NCBI GenBank assembly: GCA_017481575.1 | Contig: JAFUPA010000065.1 | Span: 48,424 to 112,423, forward strand | Origin: Clostridia bacterium | GTDB lineage: Bacteria; Bacillota; Clostridia; Oscillospirales; Acutalibacteraceae | DNA length: 64,000 bases | Direction of reading: 5' to 3' | In this document: piece after piece, positions 1-7,947 of the stretch | Layout: each line of letters begins with the position of its first letter | How positions within the stretch are numbered: position 1 is the first letter of the stretch | Position numbers and translations under genes: made by a program | The notes under the pieces: generated by a model | The model's input: the letters and a program-made list of their open reading frames with translations, nothing else | The model's database searches: none | Told to the model about the DNA's origin: nothing

Positions 1-85
1 GTCCAAACTTGAAGTTTTTTGAAACCCTTTGTTTGTGCAGATTTACTATGGGGTATCAAACATTTTAATGCAGAATGACTATTTT

Positions 86-820
86 TTACTTGCTGTTTTT
101 AAGAGTTTCCAAAAATTGCTTGTCTTTTTTGTCTAATTCTGCCGACTCGAGCATATCAGGACGGCGCTCATAAGTACGTTTCAGTGACTGTTCCCTGCGC
201 CATTTGTTTATATTGGCATGGTGACCCGACAAAAGCACATCAGGCACTTTTTTGCCGTGCCATTCGTACGGACGTGTATACTGCGGATATTCAAGCAGGG
301 AGTTGTAGTGGCTTTCCTCTTCAAATGCAACATCATCTGCAAGCACTCCGGGAAGCATACGGGAAATGCTGTCTGCAAGGACGAGCGCAGGAAGCTCACC
401 GCCCGTTAAAACATAGTCACCGATTGAAATTTCTTCATCAACAATTTCTTCGATAACTCTTTCGTCAATGCCCTCGTAGTGACCGCAAAGGATTGCGATA
501 TTATCAAGCTCTGCCAGCTCCTTGACCCTATCCTGAGTCAGAGTTTTGCCCTGCGGAGACATATAAATAAGGTGCGGACGACTGCCGATTTTTTCTTCCA
601 GATCGCAAAAGCAATCGTAAATCGGGTCAACCTGCATAATCATACCGAGACCGCCGCCGTAAGTGGTATCGTCCACACGTCGATGCTTGTCTTTTGAATA
701 ATCCCTGATATTTACGCAGTTTATTTCAACAAGTCCGCTTTCTCTTGAACGTCCGATAATGCTTTCGTCAAGCACACGCTCGCACATTTCGGGAAAAAGC
801 GTCATTATATCAATTCTCAT
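86..820 (-). CDS. trmD: tRNA (guanine-37-N1)-methyltransferase TrmD
   Basis: TrmD methylates G37 next to the anticodon using S-adenosylmethionine, which prevents +1 frameshifting. The protein starts MRIDIMTLFPEM and carries the SPOUT trefoil-knot signature near residues 130-165 (SIGDYVLTGGELPALVLADS, then the SRMLPGV region). Its length (about 244 aa) is normal. ATG at 820 is preferred, 10 nt after GAGGA; an in-frame TTG at 826 is closer to the site and cannot be excluded. The start overlaps the 3' end of rimM, so the two are translationally coupled as the last genes of the ylxM-ffh-rpsP-khpA-rimM operon. rplS, the usual next gene, would lie left of the window. Confidence 0.97.
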   Translation of the reverse strand: MRIDIMTLFPEMCERVLDESIIGRSRESGLVEINCVNIRDYSKDKHRRVDDTTYGGGLGMIMQVDPIYDCFCDLEEKIGSRPHLIYMSPQGKTLTQDRVKELAELDNIAILCGHYEGIDERVIEEIVDEEISIGDYVLTGGELPALVLADSISRMLPGVLADDVAFEEESHYNSLLEYPQYTRPYEWHGKKVPDVLLSGHHANINKWRREQSLKRTYERRPDMLESAELDKKDKQFLETLKNSK

Positions 821-1328
821 CGTCAAAAATTCCTCTCAAAGGCTTGATTTCAACCCTGTTTGCGGCAACATCGACGTTAATTACAACATCCGGAATTGCA
901 GGAATAAGATACTCCCTGCCCTCTTTTGTGATGTGCCACACGTCATTTGCGCCTGTTTCGCTGACATCGGATAAGGTACCGTAGCAAACCGAACTGTCAT
1001 CAGCATCAACAACGTCACAGCCGATAAGCTCGGAAATAAAATATGAGCCCTTTGCAATTTTTGCATCTGCACGCTTGATGAAAAGCACACGGTTACGCAT
1101 TGCAGAAGCCGCCTCGACGGTGTCGATACCGTCAAGCTTTAAAATGACAACATTGCCATGAGGTCTTGCGGAAATGACTTTAACGCTTTTCTCCCCACTA
1201 TTATCATAGTACAAAGTTTTAAATTGTTTCATAAATTCGGGACCGTCTGCCCACGGGTTAACACGCATTTCACCACGCACACCGTGAGTGCCGACAATCT
1301 GACCGACCTCGAGATATTCTTTAATCAT
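810..1328 (-). CDS. rimM: 16S rRNA processing protein RimM
   Basis: Ribosome maturation factor that binds r-protein S19 and helps assemble the 30S head. The 172-aa length and two-domain layout fit the family: an N-terminal RimM barrel (EVGQIVGTHGVRGEMRVNPW near the start) and a C-terminal PRC barrel beginning around residue 95 (KGSYFISELIGCDVV) and ending in PAIPDVVINVDVAANRVEI. It sits between khpA and trmD in the canonical order, and its end overlaps trmD. A strong hairpin separates it from khpA. Confidence 0.96.
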   Translation of the reverse strand: MIKEYLEVGQIVGTHGVRGEMRVNPWADGPEFMKQFKTLYYDNSGEKSVKVISARPHGNVVILKLDGIDTVEAASAMRNRVLFIKRADAKIAKGSYFISELIGCDVVDADDSSVCYGTLSDVSETGANDVWHITKEGREYLIPAIPDVVINVDVAANRVEIKPLRGIFDDEN

Positions 1329-1348
1329 AAAAACACCTGAAATATCGC

Positions 1349-1377
1349 TGCCGGGATTTCCATAGGAAACCCCGGCA
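1349..1377 (-). other. Intercistronic hairpin between khpA and rimM
   Basis: A 13-bp stem (arms 1349-1361 and 1365-1377, one G-T wobble) closes on a 3-nt loop in the khpA-rimM gap. No U-run follows on the minus strand, so it is more likely an mRNA processing or stability element than a terminator. Confidence 0.6.
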
Positions 1378-1384
1378 ATCAGCT

Positions 1385-1618
1385 TTAGTCAATTTCAACA
1401 GAAATCTTCTGCTCGTTACGGTTTGCGGCTGAACGCATAACTATTCTGATAGCCTTTGCAATTCTGCCCTGCTTACCGATTACACGTCCCATATCGTCGG
1501 GAGCAACATGAAGATGATAAACGATTACGCCTTCCTCATCGGGCTCGTCAACAACTACGGAAACTGCGTCCGGGTCGTTTACAAGACCCTGAGCAATCTG
1601 TGTCAATAACTCTTTCAT
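1385..1618 (-). CDS. khpA: KH-domain RNA-binding protein KhpA (YlqC family)
   Basis: A 77-aa single KH-domain protein. The GxxG loop of the KH fold is the GKQGRIAKAIR stretch around residues 48-58. In Firmicutes KhpA partners with KhpB and affects cell division and mRNA stability; that role is taken from the family. It lies between rpsP and rimM, its usual place, with a Shine-Dalgarno (GGAG) in the 22-bp gap after rpsP. Confidence 0.95.
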   Translation of the reverse strand: MKELLTQIAQGLVNDPDAVSVVVDEPDEEGVIVYHLHVAPDDMGRVIGKQGRIAKAIRIVMRSAANRNEQKISVEID

Positions 1619-1640
1619 CTTTTAACTCTCCTCTGAGTAA

Positions 1641-1883
1641 TTATTTGATGATGCCGTTTTTCTTGAAGAGATCCTTAACTGTGTCTGTGGGCTGAGCGCC
1701 GTTTGCAAGCCACTTTGCAGCCTTTTCAGCATCAATTTTAACCTCTGCAGGCTCTGTCATCGGGTTGTAAGTACCGATCTCGTCAATGAATCTGCCGTCA
1801 CGGGGATACTTTGAATCTGCTACAACTACACGATAGAAAGGAGCTCTCTTTGCACCCATACGACGAAGTCTGATTTTAACCAT
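1641..1883 (-). CDS. rpsP: 30S ribosomal protein S16
   Basis: Small-subunit ribosomal protein S16, beginning [20 protein letters not shown], the family N-terminus. The start at 1883 is chosen over an upstream in-frame ATG at 1898, because that ATG lies next to the GGAGG Shine-Dalgarno and S16 begins exactly at MVKIRL. Length is 80 aa, standard. Its neighbours are ffh upstream and khpA downstream. A small hairpin (CACGC/GCGTG arms near 1933-1956) lies in the ffh-rpsP gap and may set the ribosomal-protein message apart from the SRP message. Confidence 0.98.
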   Translation of the reverse strand: MVKIRLRRMGAKRAPFYRVVVADSKYPRDGRFIDEIGTYNPMTEPAEVKIDAEKAAKWLANGAQPTDTVKDLFKKNGIIK

Positions 1884-1960
1884 GATAAATTCCTCCAAAA
1901 TAAAAAATAAATAAAATTTTATATATCAATCACGCAATGTGAATTGTGCGTGTCGACAAC

Positions 1961-3307
1961 TTAAATATTAAAGCCTTTAAGCGCTGAAAGGTCTGGTCTG
2001 CCGTGGCGGCGTTTCTTACCCTTACCGTTGAGCTGCTTGAACATTTTTTGCATCTGCTTGTGCTGTGAGAGAAGCCTGTTGACAGCCTCAACCTCCTGAC
2101 CGCAACCCTGTGCGATACGGCGTTTTCTTGACGGGTTGAGAATCTCCGGCTTTTCACGCTCCTGCGGTGTCATCGACTGGATGATTGCACGGATTCTGTC
2201 GAACTGACGCTCGTCTATATCAACGTCCTTAATCTGCTTTTCCATACCGGGTATCATAGAGAGGGTGTCTTTGATTGAACCCATCTTACGCACCTGCTCA
2301 AGCTGATCCATAAGGTCGTTGAGGTCAAACTTGTTCTGGCGAAGCTTCTTTTCAAGCTCCATTGCCTTTTTCTCGTCAAGTGCGATTTCTGCCTTTTCGA
2401 TAAGAGAAAGCATATCGCCCATACCGAGAATTCTTGATGCCATACGGTCGGGGTGGAAGATGTCGAGGTCGGTAAGCTTTTCACCGATACCGACAAACTT
2501 AATCGGCTTGCCCGTAACTGCTCTTGTTGAAAGAGCCGCACCGCCTCGTGTATCACCGTCGAGCTTTGTGAGCACAATACCGTCAATTCCGAGTGCATCG
2601 TTGAATGAGGTTGCAACATTAACCGCATCCTGACCTGTCATTGAGTCAACAACAAGGAGGATTTCGTGCGGCTTAACCTCCGCCTTGACGTTCTTAAGCT
2701 CGGTCATAAGCTCCTCGTCAATATGGAGACGACCTGCTGTATCAAGGAAGACGTAGTCGTAACCCTGGTCTTTTGCGAGCTTTATAGCCTCACGTGCGAT
2801 TTCAACGGGATTAATCTGACCCATTTCAAAAACGGGGACTCCGATGCTTTCACCGACAACCTGCAACTGCTTGATAGCGGCAGGACGGTAAATGTCGCAG
2901 GCTACGAGCAAGGGTCTGTGGCCCTCGTTCTTGAGTCTCAACGCAATTTTTGCACTGTGAGTTGTTTTACCTGAACCCTGAAGACCGCACATCATAACGA
3001 CTGTCGGCGGATGATTTGCAATCGCAAGGCGGGACTTTGTTCCGCCCATAAGGTCGGTAAGCTCTTCTTTAACTATTTTAATAACCATCTGGGCAGGTGT
3101 AAGACTTTCCATAACCTGCTCACCGACGGCTCTTTGACTAACCTTTTCGGTGAAGTCCTTGGCAACCTTGTAGTTAACGTCTGCTTCGAGCAACGCAAGG
3201 CGAACCTCACGCATTGCACTCTTAACATCGGCTTCTGTCAAGGCACCCTTGCTTTTCAGTCTTTGAAAAGCGGCTTCGAGTCTGTCTGAAAGGCCCTCAA
3301 ATGCCAT
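1961..3307 (-). CDS. ffh: Signal recognition particle protein Ffh (SRP54)
   Basis: GTPase that binds 4.5S/SRP RNA and signal sequences and delivers nascent membrane and secreted proteins to FtsY. The N domain begins MAFEGLSDRLEAAFQRLKSK. The G domain has the P-loop GLQGSGKTT near residue 107, the DTAGRL motif, and TKLDGDTRGGAAL. The Met-rich M domain (MGSIKDTLSMIPGM onward) occupies the last 120 residues. The 448-aa length is normal. It follows ylxM by 17 nt; AAGGTGG lies 9 nt before the ATG. Confidence 0.98.
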   Translation of the reverse strand: MAFEGLSDRLEAAFQRLKSKGALTEADVKSAMREVRLALLEADVNYKVAKDFTEKVSQRAVGEQVMESLTPAQMVIKIVKEELTDLMGGTKSRLAIANHPPTVVMMCGLQGSGKTTHSAKIALRLKNEGHRPLLVACDIYRPAAIKQLQVVGESIGVPVFEMGQINPVEIAREAIKLAKDQGYDYVFLDTAGRLHIDEELMTELKNVKAEVKPHEILLVVDSMTGQDAVNVATSFNDALGIDGIVLTKLDGDTRGGAALSTRAVTGKPIKFVGIGEKLTDLDIFHPDRMASRILGMGDMLSLIEKAEIALDEKKAMELEKKLRQNKFDLNDLMDQLEQVRKMGSIKDTLSMIPGMEKQIKDVDIDERQFDRIRAIIQSMTPQEREKPEILNPSRKRRIAQGCGQEVEAVNRLLSQHKQMQKMFKQLNGKGKKRRHGRPDLSALKGFNI

Positions 3308-3324
3308 AAGTAGGTACCACCTTT

Positions 3325-3699
3325 TTAAGAATAATTCTCCGTAAGAAGTGTCTGTGCAATTGCTTTGATTTTAGCTGTGCTGTCGTTCACTTCCATGGAA
3401 AGGGAATTTTTGCGGTTATATATTGCGATTTCCTCGGCGTATTCGATAATCTCGCTTAAGCCGATTTTCATATTTTCAAACCTGGAAACAAGTCCGAGAC
3501 GTTCTTCCATTGACATAAGCTGGCTTTCAGCCCGCTTGATGGCATCACGCACACCCTGACGTGTTATTCCCTCGTCTGCGGCAATTTCTGAAAGTGAGAG
3601 GTCATCGTTGTAATAGTAACTGATAAAACTGCGTTGCTTGTCCGTTAGCATATCGCCGTAAAAATCAAGCAAGAGTGTTATATCAAGATTCTTACTCAC
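3325..3699 (-). CDS. ylxM: YlxM-family putative SRP regulator (HTH)
   Basis: A 124-aa DNA-binding-like protein with a sigma-70 region-4-type helix-turn-helix (LSLSEIAADEGITRQGVRDA, residues about 45-64). YlxM/p13 is normally encoded immediately before ffh and has been reported to modulate SRP GTPase activity in streptococci. Here it is the first gene of the operon. The start is GTG at 3699, 8 nt after GGAG, and it follows a 5' hairpin and a strong promoter. Confidence 0.93.
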   Translation of the reverse strand: MSKNLDITLLLDFYGDMLTDKQRSFISYYYNDDLSLSEIAADEGITRQGVRDAIKRAESQLMSMEERLGLVSRFENMKIGLSEIIEYAEEIAIYNRKNSLSMEVNDSTAKIKAIAQTLLTENYS

Positions 3700-3721
3700 A
3701 ACTAAAACTCCTTTACAAAAA

Positions 3722-3750
3722 TGCCTGTAAAGTTTTTTTCTTTACAGGCA
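3722..3750 (-). promoter_or_regulatory. 5'-terminal leader hairpin of the ylxM-ffh operon
   Basis: A perfect 11-bp inverted repeat (arms 3722-3732 and 3740-3750, 7-nt loop). On the minus strand it is followed by TTTTTG and then the AAAGGAG ribosome site of ylxM. The predicted start of transcription falls within a few nt of its 5' edge, so it would form the 5' end of the mRNA. It may stabilise the message or act as an attenuator. Confidence 0.6.
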
Positions 3751-3753
3751 CAG

Positions 3754-3782
3754 ATTATACATTATGTAAGGCTTCTTGTCAA
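3754..3782 (-). promoter_or_regulatory. SigA promoter of ylxM-ffh-rpsP-khpA-rimM-trmD
   Basis: The minus strand reads TTGACA (3777-3782), 17 nt, TATAAT (3754-3759): a perfect consensus. The -35 box sits inside an inverted repeat (AAGGCTT/AAGCCTT, 3768-3774 and 3781-3787), which could be an operator. Confidence 0.85.
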
Positions 3783-3809
3783 GCCTTTTTTCGGATATTT
3801 TTGATAATG

Positions 3810-3928
3810 TTTTCCACCTCTGTTTGTGGAAACCTATGTTGAAAACCGATTTCTTATCCACATCTTGTATTTTGCGGCTGTTTTAGCCTCTGTATATGCG
3901 CAAAGGGTGTGGAAAACTGTGTTGAAAG
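3810..3928. promoter_or_regulatory. Cluster of DnaA-box-like 9-mers
   Basis: Six 9-mers resembling DnaA boxes lie in 119 bp upstream of the ylxM promoter. TTATCCACA (3854-3862, plus) and TTTTCCACA (3908-3916, minus) are exact matches to commonly used DnaA boxes. One-mismatch versions lie at 3810-3818 (plus), 3825-3833 (minus) and 3837-3845 (minus). A looser copy is at 3920-3928 (minus). No dnaA or dnaN gene is nearby, so this is not a standard oriC. It could be a DnaA-titration or regulatory site. Confidence 0.5.
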
Positions 3929-3931
3929 TGT

Positions 3932-5044
3932 TTAAAATTTATTTTTCAGGTAATCCTTTGCCATTTGTGCCGCTGTGACGGAGAGGTCGTTAAAGCACTC
4001 TTTTTTGAGTATTTCAAAGGGCTTGCCGACTGTATCGGTTACATAGACCTTGCGGATTTTTGAGCTTTGAGGCAGGTTGATTTTGCATCTGCCTGCAACT
4101 GCAACCACAGGAGTGTCGCCCGAAAGCTCGGCTACGCTTGACGGAGCTTTACCGAGAAGTGACTGCTCGTCAAAACAGCCCTCGCCCGTTATTACAAGGT
4201 CGGCTGACTTTGCAAGAGTGTGCAGACCCATTGAATGAAGCACGGTTGGCGCACCCTTGACAAGGCTTGCACCGAGGAAGCTGACGAGTGCGAAACCGAG
4301 ACCGCCTGCCGCTCCTGCGCCCTCGAGAAGTGAGTTGTCGATGCCGATTGTTTCTTTTGTTACAGAAGCAAGGTTTCGAAGTCCGTTGTCAAGAATTCTG
4401 ACTGTATCCTCGTTCGCACCCTTTTGCGGCGCAAACACATAAGCCGCACCGTCTTTGCCGTAAAGCGGACTTACGACATCGCAGAGGACTTTTATTTCGG
4501 TTGATTTAAGTCGGGAATCCAAGCCGTTTAAATCGATTTTTCGAACCTCACAAAGACCTGCGCCGTTGAGCGGAACCTCGTTATTATCTTTATCCAGAAA
4601 CTTTGCGCCGAGTGCCGCCGCACAGCCCATTCCGCCATCGTTTGTAGCACTGCCGCCGATGCCGAGCAAAATCTTTTTGCAGCCCCTGTCAAGAGCCGCT
4701 TTTATAAGCTCGCCTGTGCCGTAGGTGGTTGTGAGCAACGGATTTTTGTTTTCACCGACAAGGGGCAGACCGCTTGCCGCCGCCATTTCAATCACCGCTG
4801 TCCCGTCGGGCAAAATGCCGTAGAAGGAATTTATTTTGTTGAAATATGGGTCATTCACCGTAACGCTGACACGCTCTCCGCCGCCGAAAAGAAGCGCATC
4901 TACCGTGCCCTCACCGCCGTCCGCAACAGGCAGGCAACGTACATCGAGAGTTGGGTCAGCCTTGAGAAATTCTTTTTTGATTGTTTCGCAAACTTCAATT
5001 GCGGTCATTGTGCCCTTAAAAGAATCGGGTGCAATAATTATCAT
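3932..5044 (-). CDS. Glycerate kinase (GlxK/GarK family)
   Basis: Phosphorylates D-glycerate using ATP, probably to 2-phosphoglycerate as in the GlxK/GarK type, feeding glycolysis. The 370-aa length matches the family. Landmarks are IIAPDSFKGTMTA at the N-terminus, PVADGGEGTVDAL near residue 40, and IGGSATNDGGMGCAAALG near residue 125. ITGEGCFDEQSLLGKAP lies near residue 280. The gene stands alone, separated from the upstream small gene by a terminator-like hairpin. Context does not show which pathway supplies glycerate. Confidence 0.92.
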   Translation of the reverse strand: MIIIAPDSFKGTMTAIEVCETIKKEFLKADPTLDVRCLPVADGGEGTVDALLFGGGERVSVTVNDPYFNKINSFYGILPDGTAVIEMAAASGLPLVGENKNPLLTTTYGTGELIKAALDRGCKKILLGIGGSATNDGGMGCAAALGAKFLDKDNNEVPLNGAGLCEVRKIDLNGLDSRLKSTEIKVLCDVVSPLYGKDGAAYVFAPQKGANEDTVRILDNGLRNLASVTKETIGIDNSLLEGAGAAGGLGFALVSFLGASLVKGAPTVLHSMGLHTLAKSADLVITGEGCFDEQSLLGKAPSSVAELSGDTPVVAVAGRCKINLPQSSKIRKVYVTDTVGKPFEILKKECFNDLSVTAAQMAKDYLKNKF

Positions 5045-5063
5045 AAAATCACCTGAAACAAAA

Positions 5064-5085
5064 AGGGACGATATTTACCGTCCCT
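5064..5085 (-). terminator. Intrinsic terminator after the 5095-5310 gene
   Basis: A 7-bp stem AGGGACG/CGTCCCT with an 8-nt loop is followed on the minus strand by TTTTTG. Confidence 0.65.
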
Positions 5086-5094
5086 GAAAATCTA

Positions 5095-5310
5095 TTAAAG
5101 TTCAAAGTCCTCTTTTGTAAAGCTGCCCATACTCTTACGGCGTGGCGGTACTCTCTTTAAAGGGTCGTATTTAAAACTGCGGCAATTTGAATCAAGCTGT
5201 CTGATGCCTGTTTTAACGCAGAGGACAGTTTCGCCATCGGGCGACAAAATGCCGTGCGCACAGATTCCGCACGCAGGAGCGGTTTCTTTATTAAGAACGG
5301 ATTTTCTCAT
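5095..5310 (-). CDS. Small Cys-containing protein, unknown function
   Basis: A 71-aa basic protein that I do not recognise by name. It has CGICAHG near residue 14, a second Cys in ETVLCVKTG and a third in LDSNCRSFKYDP, so three Cys segments could bind a metal. The C-terminus is charged (PPRRKS...FTKEDFEL). The ATG at 5310 is chosen because AGGA lies 8 nt upstream; in-frame upstream starts reach 5331. No signal peptide or membrane segment is visible, so it is probably cytosolic. It lies 57 bp downstream of the ylbJ-like gene and may be cotranscribed with it. Confidence 0.6.
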   Translation of the reverse strand: MRKSVLNKETAPACGICAHGILSPDGETVLCVKTGIRQLDSNCRSFKYDPLKRVPPRRKSMGSFTKEDFEL

Positions 5311-5367
5311 TTTCATCATCCTAAACTTCAAACGTTTTCAGTATTATATCATATTATCCCGTCTGTT

Positions 5368-6411
5368 TCAAGTGAGCGTTTTTGCTTTGTTATCAATGAT
5401 AAGGAATGCACACAATATGAGCATTGCGGCGGCGGCAGGAGCGGAGACGGAAAAGGCGGCAGGCAAGACATCGGCATTGGCAGAAAAAACGCTTACCTCG
5501 CAAGGAAAGAACCTGAAAAGAACTACGGCAACGGCTGTTGCAAGTCCGCCGTGAACAAGACGGGATAAAAAGAAATGAGTTAATCTGAGCCCTGTAGCTT
5601 TTACAAAGGGGAAAAGCTGACAATGAACTGACAAGCCTGCCCAGCCCATTACAAGTGCCTGCACGCTGACGGGAAACATCTTTGATGCCGCCGAACATCC
5701 GCTTGTGACTTCGGTTATCATATTCAGCCAGACAAGTGTGTTTTCGTTAAGCGGAAGTTTTTTGATAAATACATTTATGCACGAAAAAATCAAAATCCAA
5801 CCGCACATCATAAGAATTGAATTTGTACCTTGCATTATGCTCTGCGATGCTACGCTCGGGTCAAATACAATCTCTGCCCTTTTTAAATCCAATTTTTCGC
5901 TGTCAAAAAAGCGTAGAAAAACACCGATAAAAAGTGAGGATATGAGCATTGAAAGGTAAAGTATTATGCCTGCTCTTCGGCTCGAAAACATAACCGCTCC
6001 GACCGTACCTATCACAAATGCAGGCCCTGCGTTAACACAAAAAAGCATCATTCGCTTGCCTTGGCTTCGGGTGATTTTTTCGCCCTCGAGAAGCTGTGCC
6101 GTCATTTTTGCTCCGACGGGATAGCCGCCGACAGCACTCATAAAAACTGCACAGCCCGCACTTCCGGGTAAATTCAAAACAAATTTTGTGATTGGCGCAA
6201 GAAAGTTACCGATAATATCACAAAGACCCGAACGAATAATAAAATCCGACAAAACCATAAACGGAAAAAGCGGCGGAATAACAGCAGTTGCGCACAAGGT
6301 GAGTGCGTCGCTTACCCCTTTGACCAGACCTGTCGGGTCGTAAATGAACATAGCTATGAATACAAGTATAGCAACAAGAGATAAAATAATTTTCAACCTG
6401 TAATTATTCAA
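5368..6411 (-). CDS. ylbJ: YlbJ-like sporulation integral membrane protein
   Basis: A polytopic membrane protein with the nucleoside-recognition (Gate) fold: ATAVIPPLFPFMVLSDFIIR near residue 45, SAVGGYPVGAKMTAQLLEG near residue 95 and FCVNAGPAFVIGTVG near residue 130. In B. subtilis YlbJ is a SigE-dependent mother-cell protein needed for proper spore cortex. The TTG at 6411 is preferred, because GGTGA lies 5 nt upstream; a GTG at 6420 has no convincing ribosome site. It is divergent from the sporulation pair yqfC-yqfD with only about 58 bp between starts, suggesting shared control. The C-terminal hydrophobic segments end without motifs. Confidence 0.82.
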   Translation of the reverse strand: MNNYRLKIILSLVAILVFIAMFIYDPTGLVKGVSDALTLCATAVIPPLFPFMVLSDFIIRSGLCDIIGNFLAPITKFVLNLPGSAGCAVFMSAVGGYPVGAKMTAQLLEGEKITRSQGKRMMLFCVNAGPAFVIGTVGAVMFSSRRAGIILYLSMLISSLFIGVFLRFFDSEKLDLKRAEIVFDPSVASQSIMQGTNSILMMCGWILIFSCINVFIKKLPLNENTLVWLNMITEVTSGCSAASKMFPVSVQALVMGWAGLSVHCQLFPFVKATGLRLTHFFLSRLVHGGLATAVAVVLFRFFPCEVSVFSANADVLPAAFSVSAPAAAAMLILCAFLIIDNKAKTLT

Positions 6412-6469
6412 GAAAATCACCCGTAAATATATATGAGAGAGTATCTCTTGATTATGTTAGGAGGATTTT

Positions 6470-6763
6470 ATGGCACTTTCGGATTATCAACAGTTCAAGG
6501 CTCCCCTTGCCCACAGAATTTGTGACAAATTGGAGTTGCCCGAGGACATTTGCAGAAACTGCGGATATATGGAAATTGTTTCAAACACCTGCGCACTTGT
6601 TGACGGTTGTAAAGGTGTACTTGAATATGACGACAGTACGATAAAGCTCAACCTCGGCAAAAAGTCTGTTTGCTTCAGAGGTAATTCTTTGACAATCAAG
6701 TCCCTTGCCATGGAGCAGGCAATGGTTGAGGGATTTATCGTCAGCGTGGAATTCGGTAACTGA
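6470..6763 (+). CDS. yqfC: Sporulation protein YqfC
   Basis: A 97-aa member of the YabP/YqfC family: the conserved segment EIVSNTCALVDGCKGVLEYD is followed by IKLNLGKKSVCFRGNSLTIKSL. In Bacilli the gene is transcribed in the mother cell and is always next to yqfD, as here, where its stop overlaps the yqfD start. An AGGAGG lies a few nt before the ATG. The molecular role of the family is not well defined. Confidence 0.9.
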   Translation: MALSDYQQFKAPLAHRICDKLELPEDICRNCGYMEIVSNTCALVDGCKGVLEYDDSTIKLNLGKKSVCFRGNSLTIKSLAMEQAMVEGFIVSVEFGN

Positions 6764-7947
6764 TGCTGTCAAAAAACATTATGAACAGCGCTTTCGGCTA
6801 TGTTCAGTTCACAGCCGAAAACGGTTTCGCCGAGCGATTTATAAACACCTGCACCGCTGAAAACATCCCACTTTGGGATATGCACAAGCTCGGCGACCGC
6901 ATGACCGCAAAAACCACCGTAAACGGGTACAAAAATATCCGCTCACCTGCACGCAAAAGCTCAATGAGAGTACGGATGACAAAAAAAGTCGGCTTGCCGT
7001 TTTTCATAAACAGACACATAAAACGGACGGGACTGATTGCAGGCTTTGCGGTGCTTGTTGTGACGCTTATTGTTCTGTCGGGTCACGTGTGGATAATTGA
7101 CATTACAGGGAATGAAAACATATCAGATACAGAGGTGCTTGAAGCGTTTGAGTCAGCAGGGCTGACAATCGGCAGTCGGATAAGCACGCTTGATATAACC
7201 GAGATTGAAAACCAAGCAGTTATCGCTTTAAAAAAAGCCTCGTGGGCGGCAATAAATTTCAAGGGGTGTGTTGCAGAAATAAATATCCGTGAGCTTAAAG
7301 AAACGCCCGAAATTGAGAAACATTCGGGATATTCAAACATCATCGCACGCAAAGACGGGCAGGTAGAGATACTTGAAGTTTACCGAGGCTCAGCGGCAAT
7401 TATGCTTGGGCAGACGGTAACAAAAGGCGACCTTTTGATCAGCGGAGTAACGGAGAGTAAAACACAACTGAGTCTTTTTGCCGATGCTGACGGGTACGCT
7501 GTTGCAAAAACTAATATTTCCGTTGAAACTCAAACATTAAACAAGATAACCGAGCTTGTTCCTAAAACGAAAAAGGTGTGGTCGTTTTACTTTTTGGGAA
7601 AAGAAATCTTCCCGCCGAGGAAAGAGGACGGTATATGTTACACGCACAAGTCTCGCCTGCAGATAAACGGTAAAACTCTGCCGTTCGGGATAAACTACCG
7701 CCTTTACACGGTTTTTGAGGAGAAAGAAAAAACCATAAGTCAAGCCGAGGCTAAACTTATGGCGATAAATAACTATGCACTTGAAAGCTATAACCGAACT
7801 CTTCACGCACAGATAATAAACTCGGACGTTGAGTTAGTTCAGGATAAAGAAAAGGTTACGGTTAAAGGAAACTATTTCTGTTACGAAAACATAGGTGAAA
7901 GTGTAAGCTTTGAGGTTGAAGAAACCGAAGAAGACTTAACGGAATAG
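6763..7947 (+). CDS. yqfD: Sporulation protein YqfD
   Basis: A 394-aa membrane protein. It has a soluble N-terminal region of about 80 residues, one hydrophobic segment (GLIAGFAVLVVTLIVLSGHV, about residues 88-107) and a large extracytoplasmic C-terminal region. The ITGNENISDTEVLEAFESAG stretch just after the membrane segment is the family's POTRA-like start. Required for an intermediate stage of sporulation in B. subtilis. The start codon overlaps the last base of yqfC. Its 3' end overlaps the convergent radC by 12 bp. Confidence 0.9.
   Translation: MLSKNIMNSAFGYVQFTAENGFAERFINTCTAENIPLWDMHKLGDRMTAKTTVNGYKNIRSPARKSSMRVRMTKKVGLPFFINRHIKRTGLIAGFAVLVVTLIVLSGHVWIIDITGNENISDTEVLEAFESAGLTIGSRISTLDITEIENQAVIALKKASWAAINFKGCVAEINIRELKETPEIEKHSGYSNIIARKDGQVEILEVYRGSAAIMLGQTVTKGDLLISGVTESKTQLSLFADADGYAVAKTNISVETQTLNKITELVPKTKKVWSFYFLGKEIFPPRKEDGICYTHKSRLQINGKTLPFGINYRLYTVFEEKEKTISQAEAKLMAINNYALESYNRTLHAQIINSDVELVQDKEKVTVKGNYFCYENIGESVSFEVEETEEDLTE

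Noticed and set aside
3810-3928. Chromosomal origin oriC
   Set aside because: Box cluster only; no dnaA, dnaN or rpmH gene nearby and no clear AT-rich unwinding repeats. Kept as a box cluster.
7936-7947. Frameshift or fusion at the yqfD/radC overlap
   Set aside because: The genes are convergent and both end with normal C-termini; a 12-bp tail overlap is ordinary.
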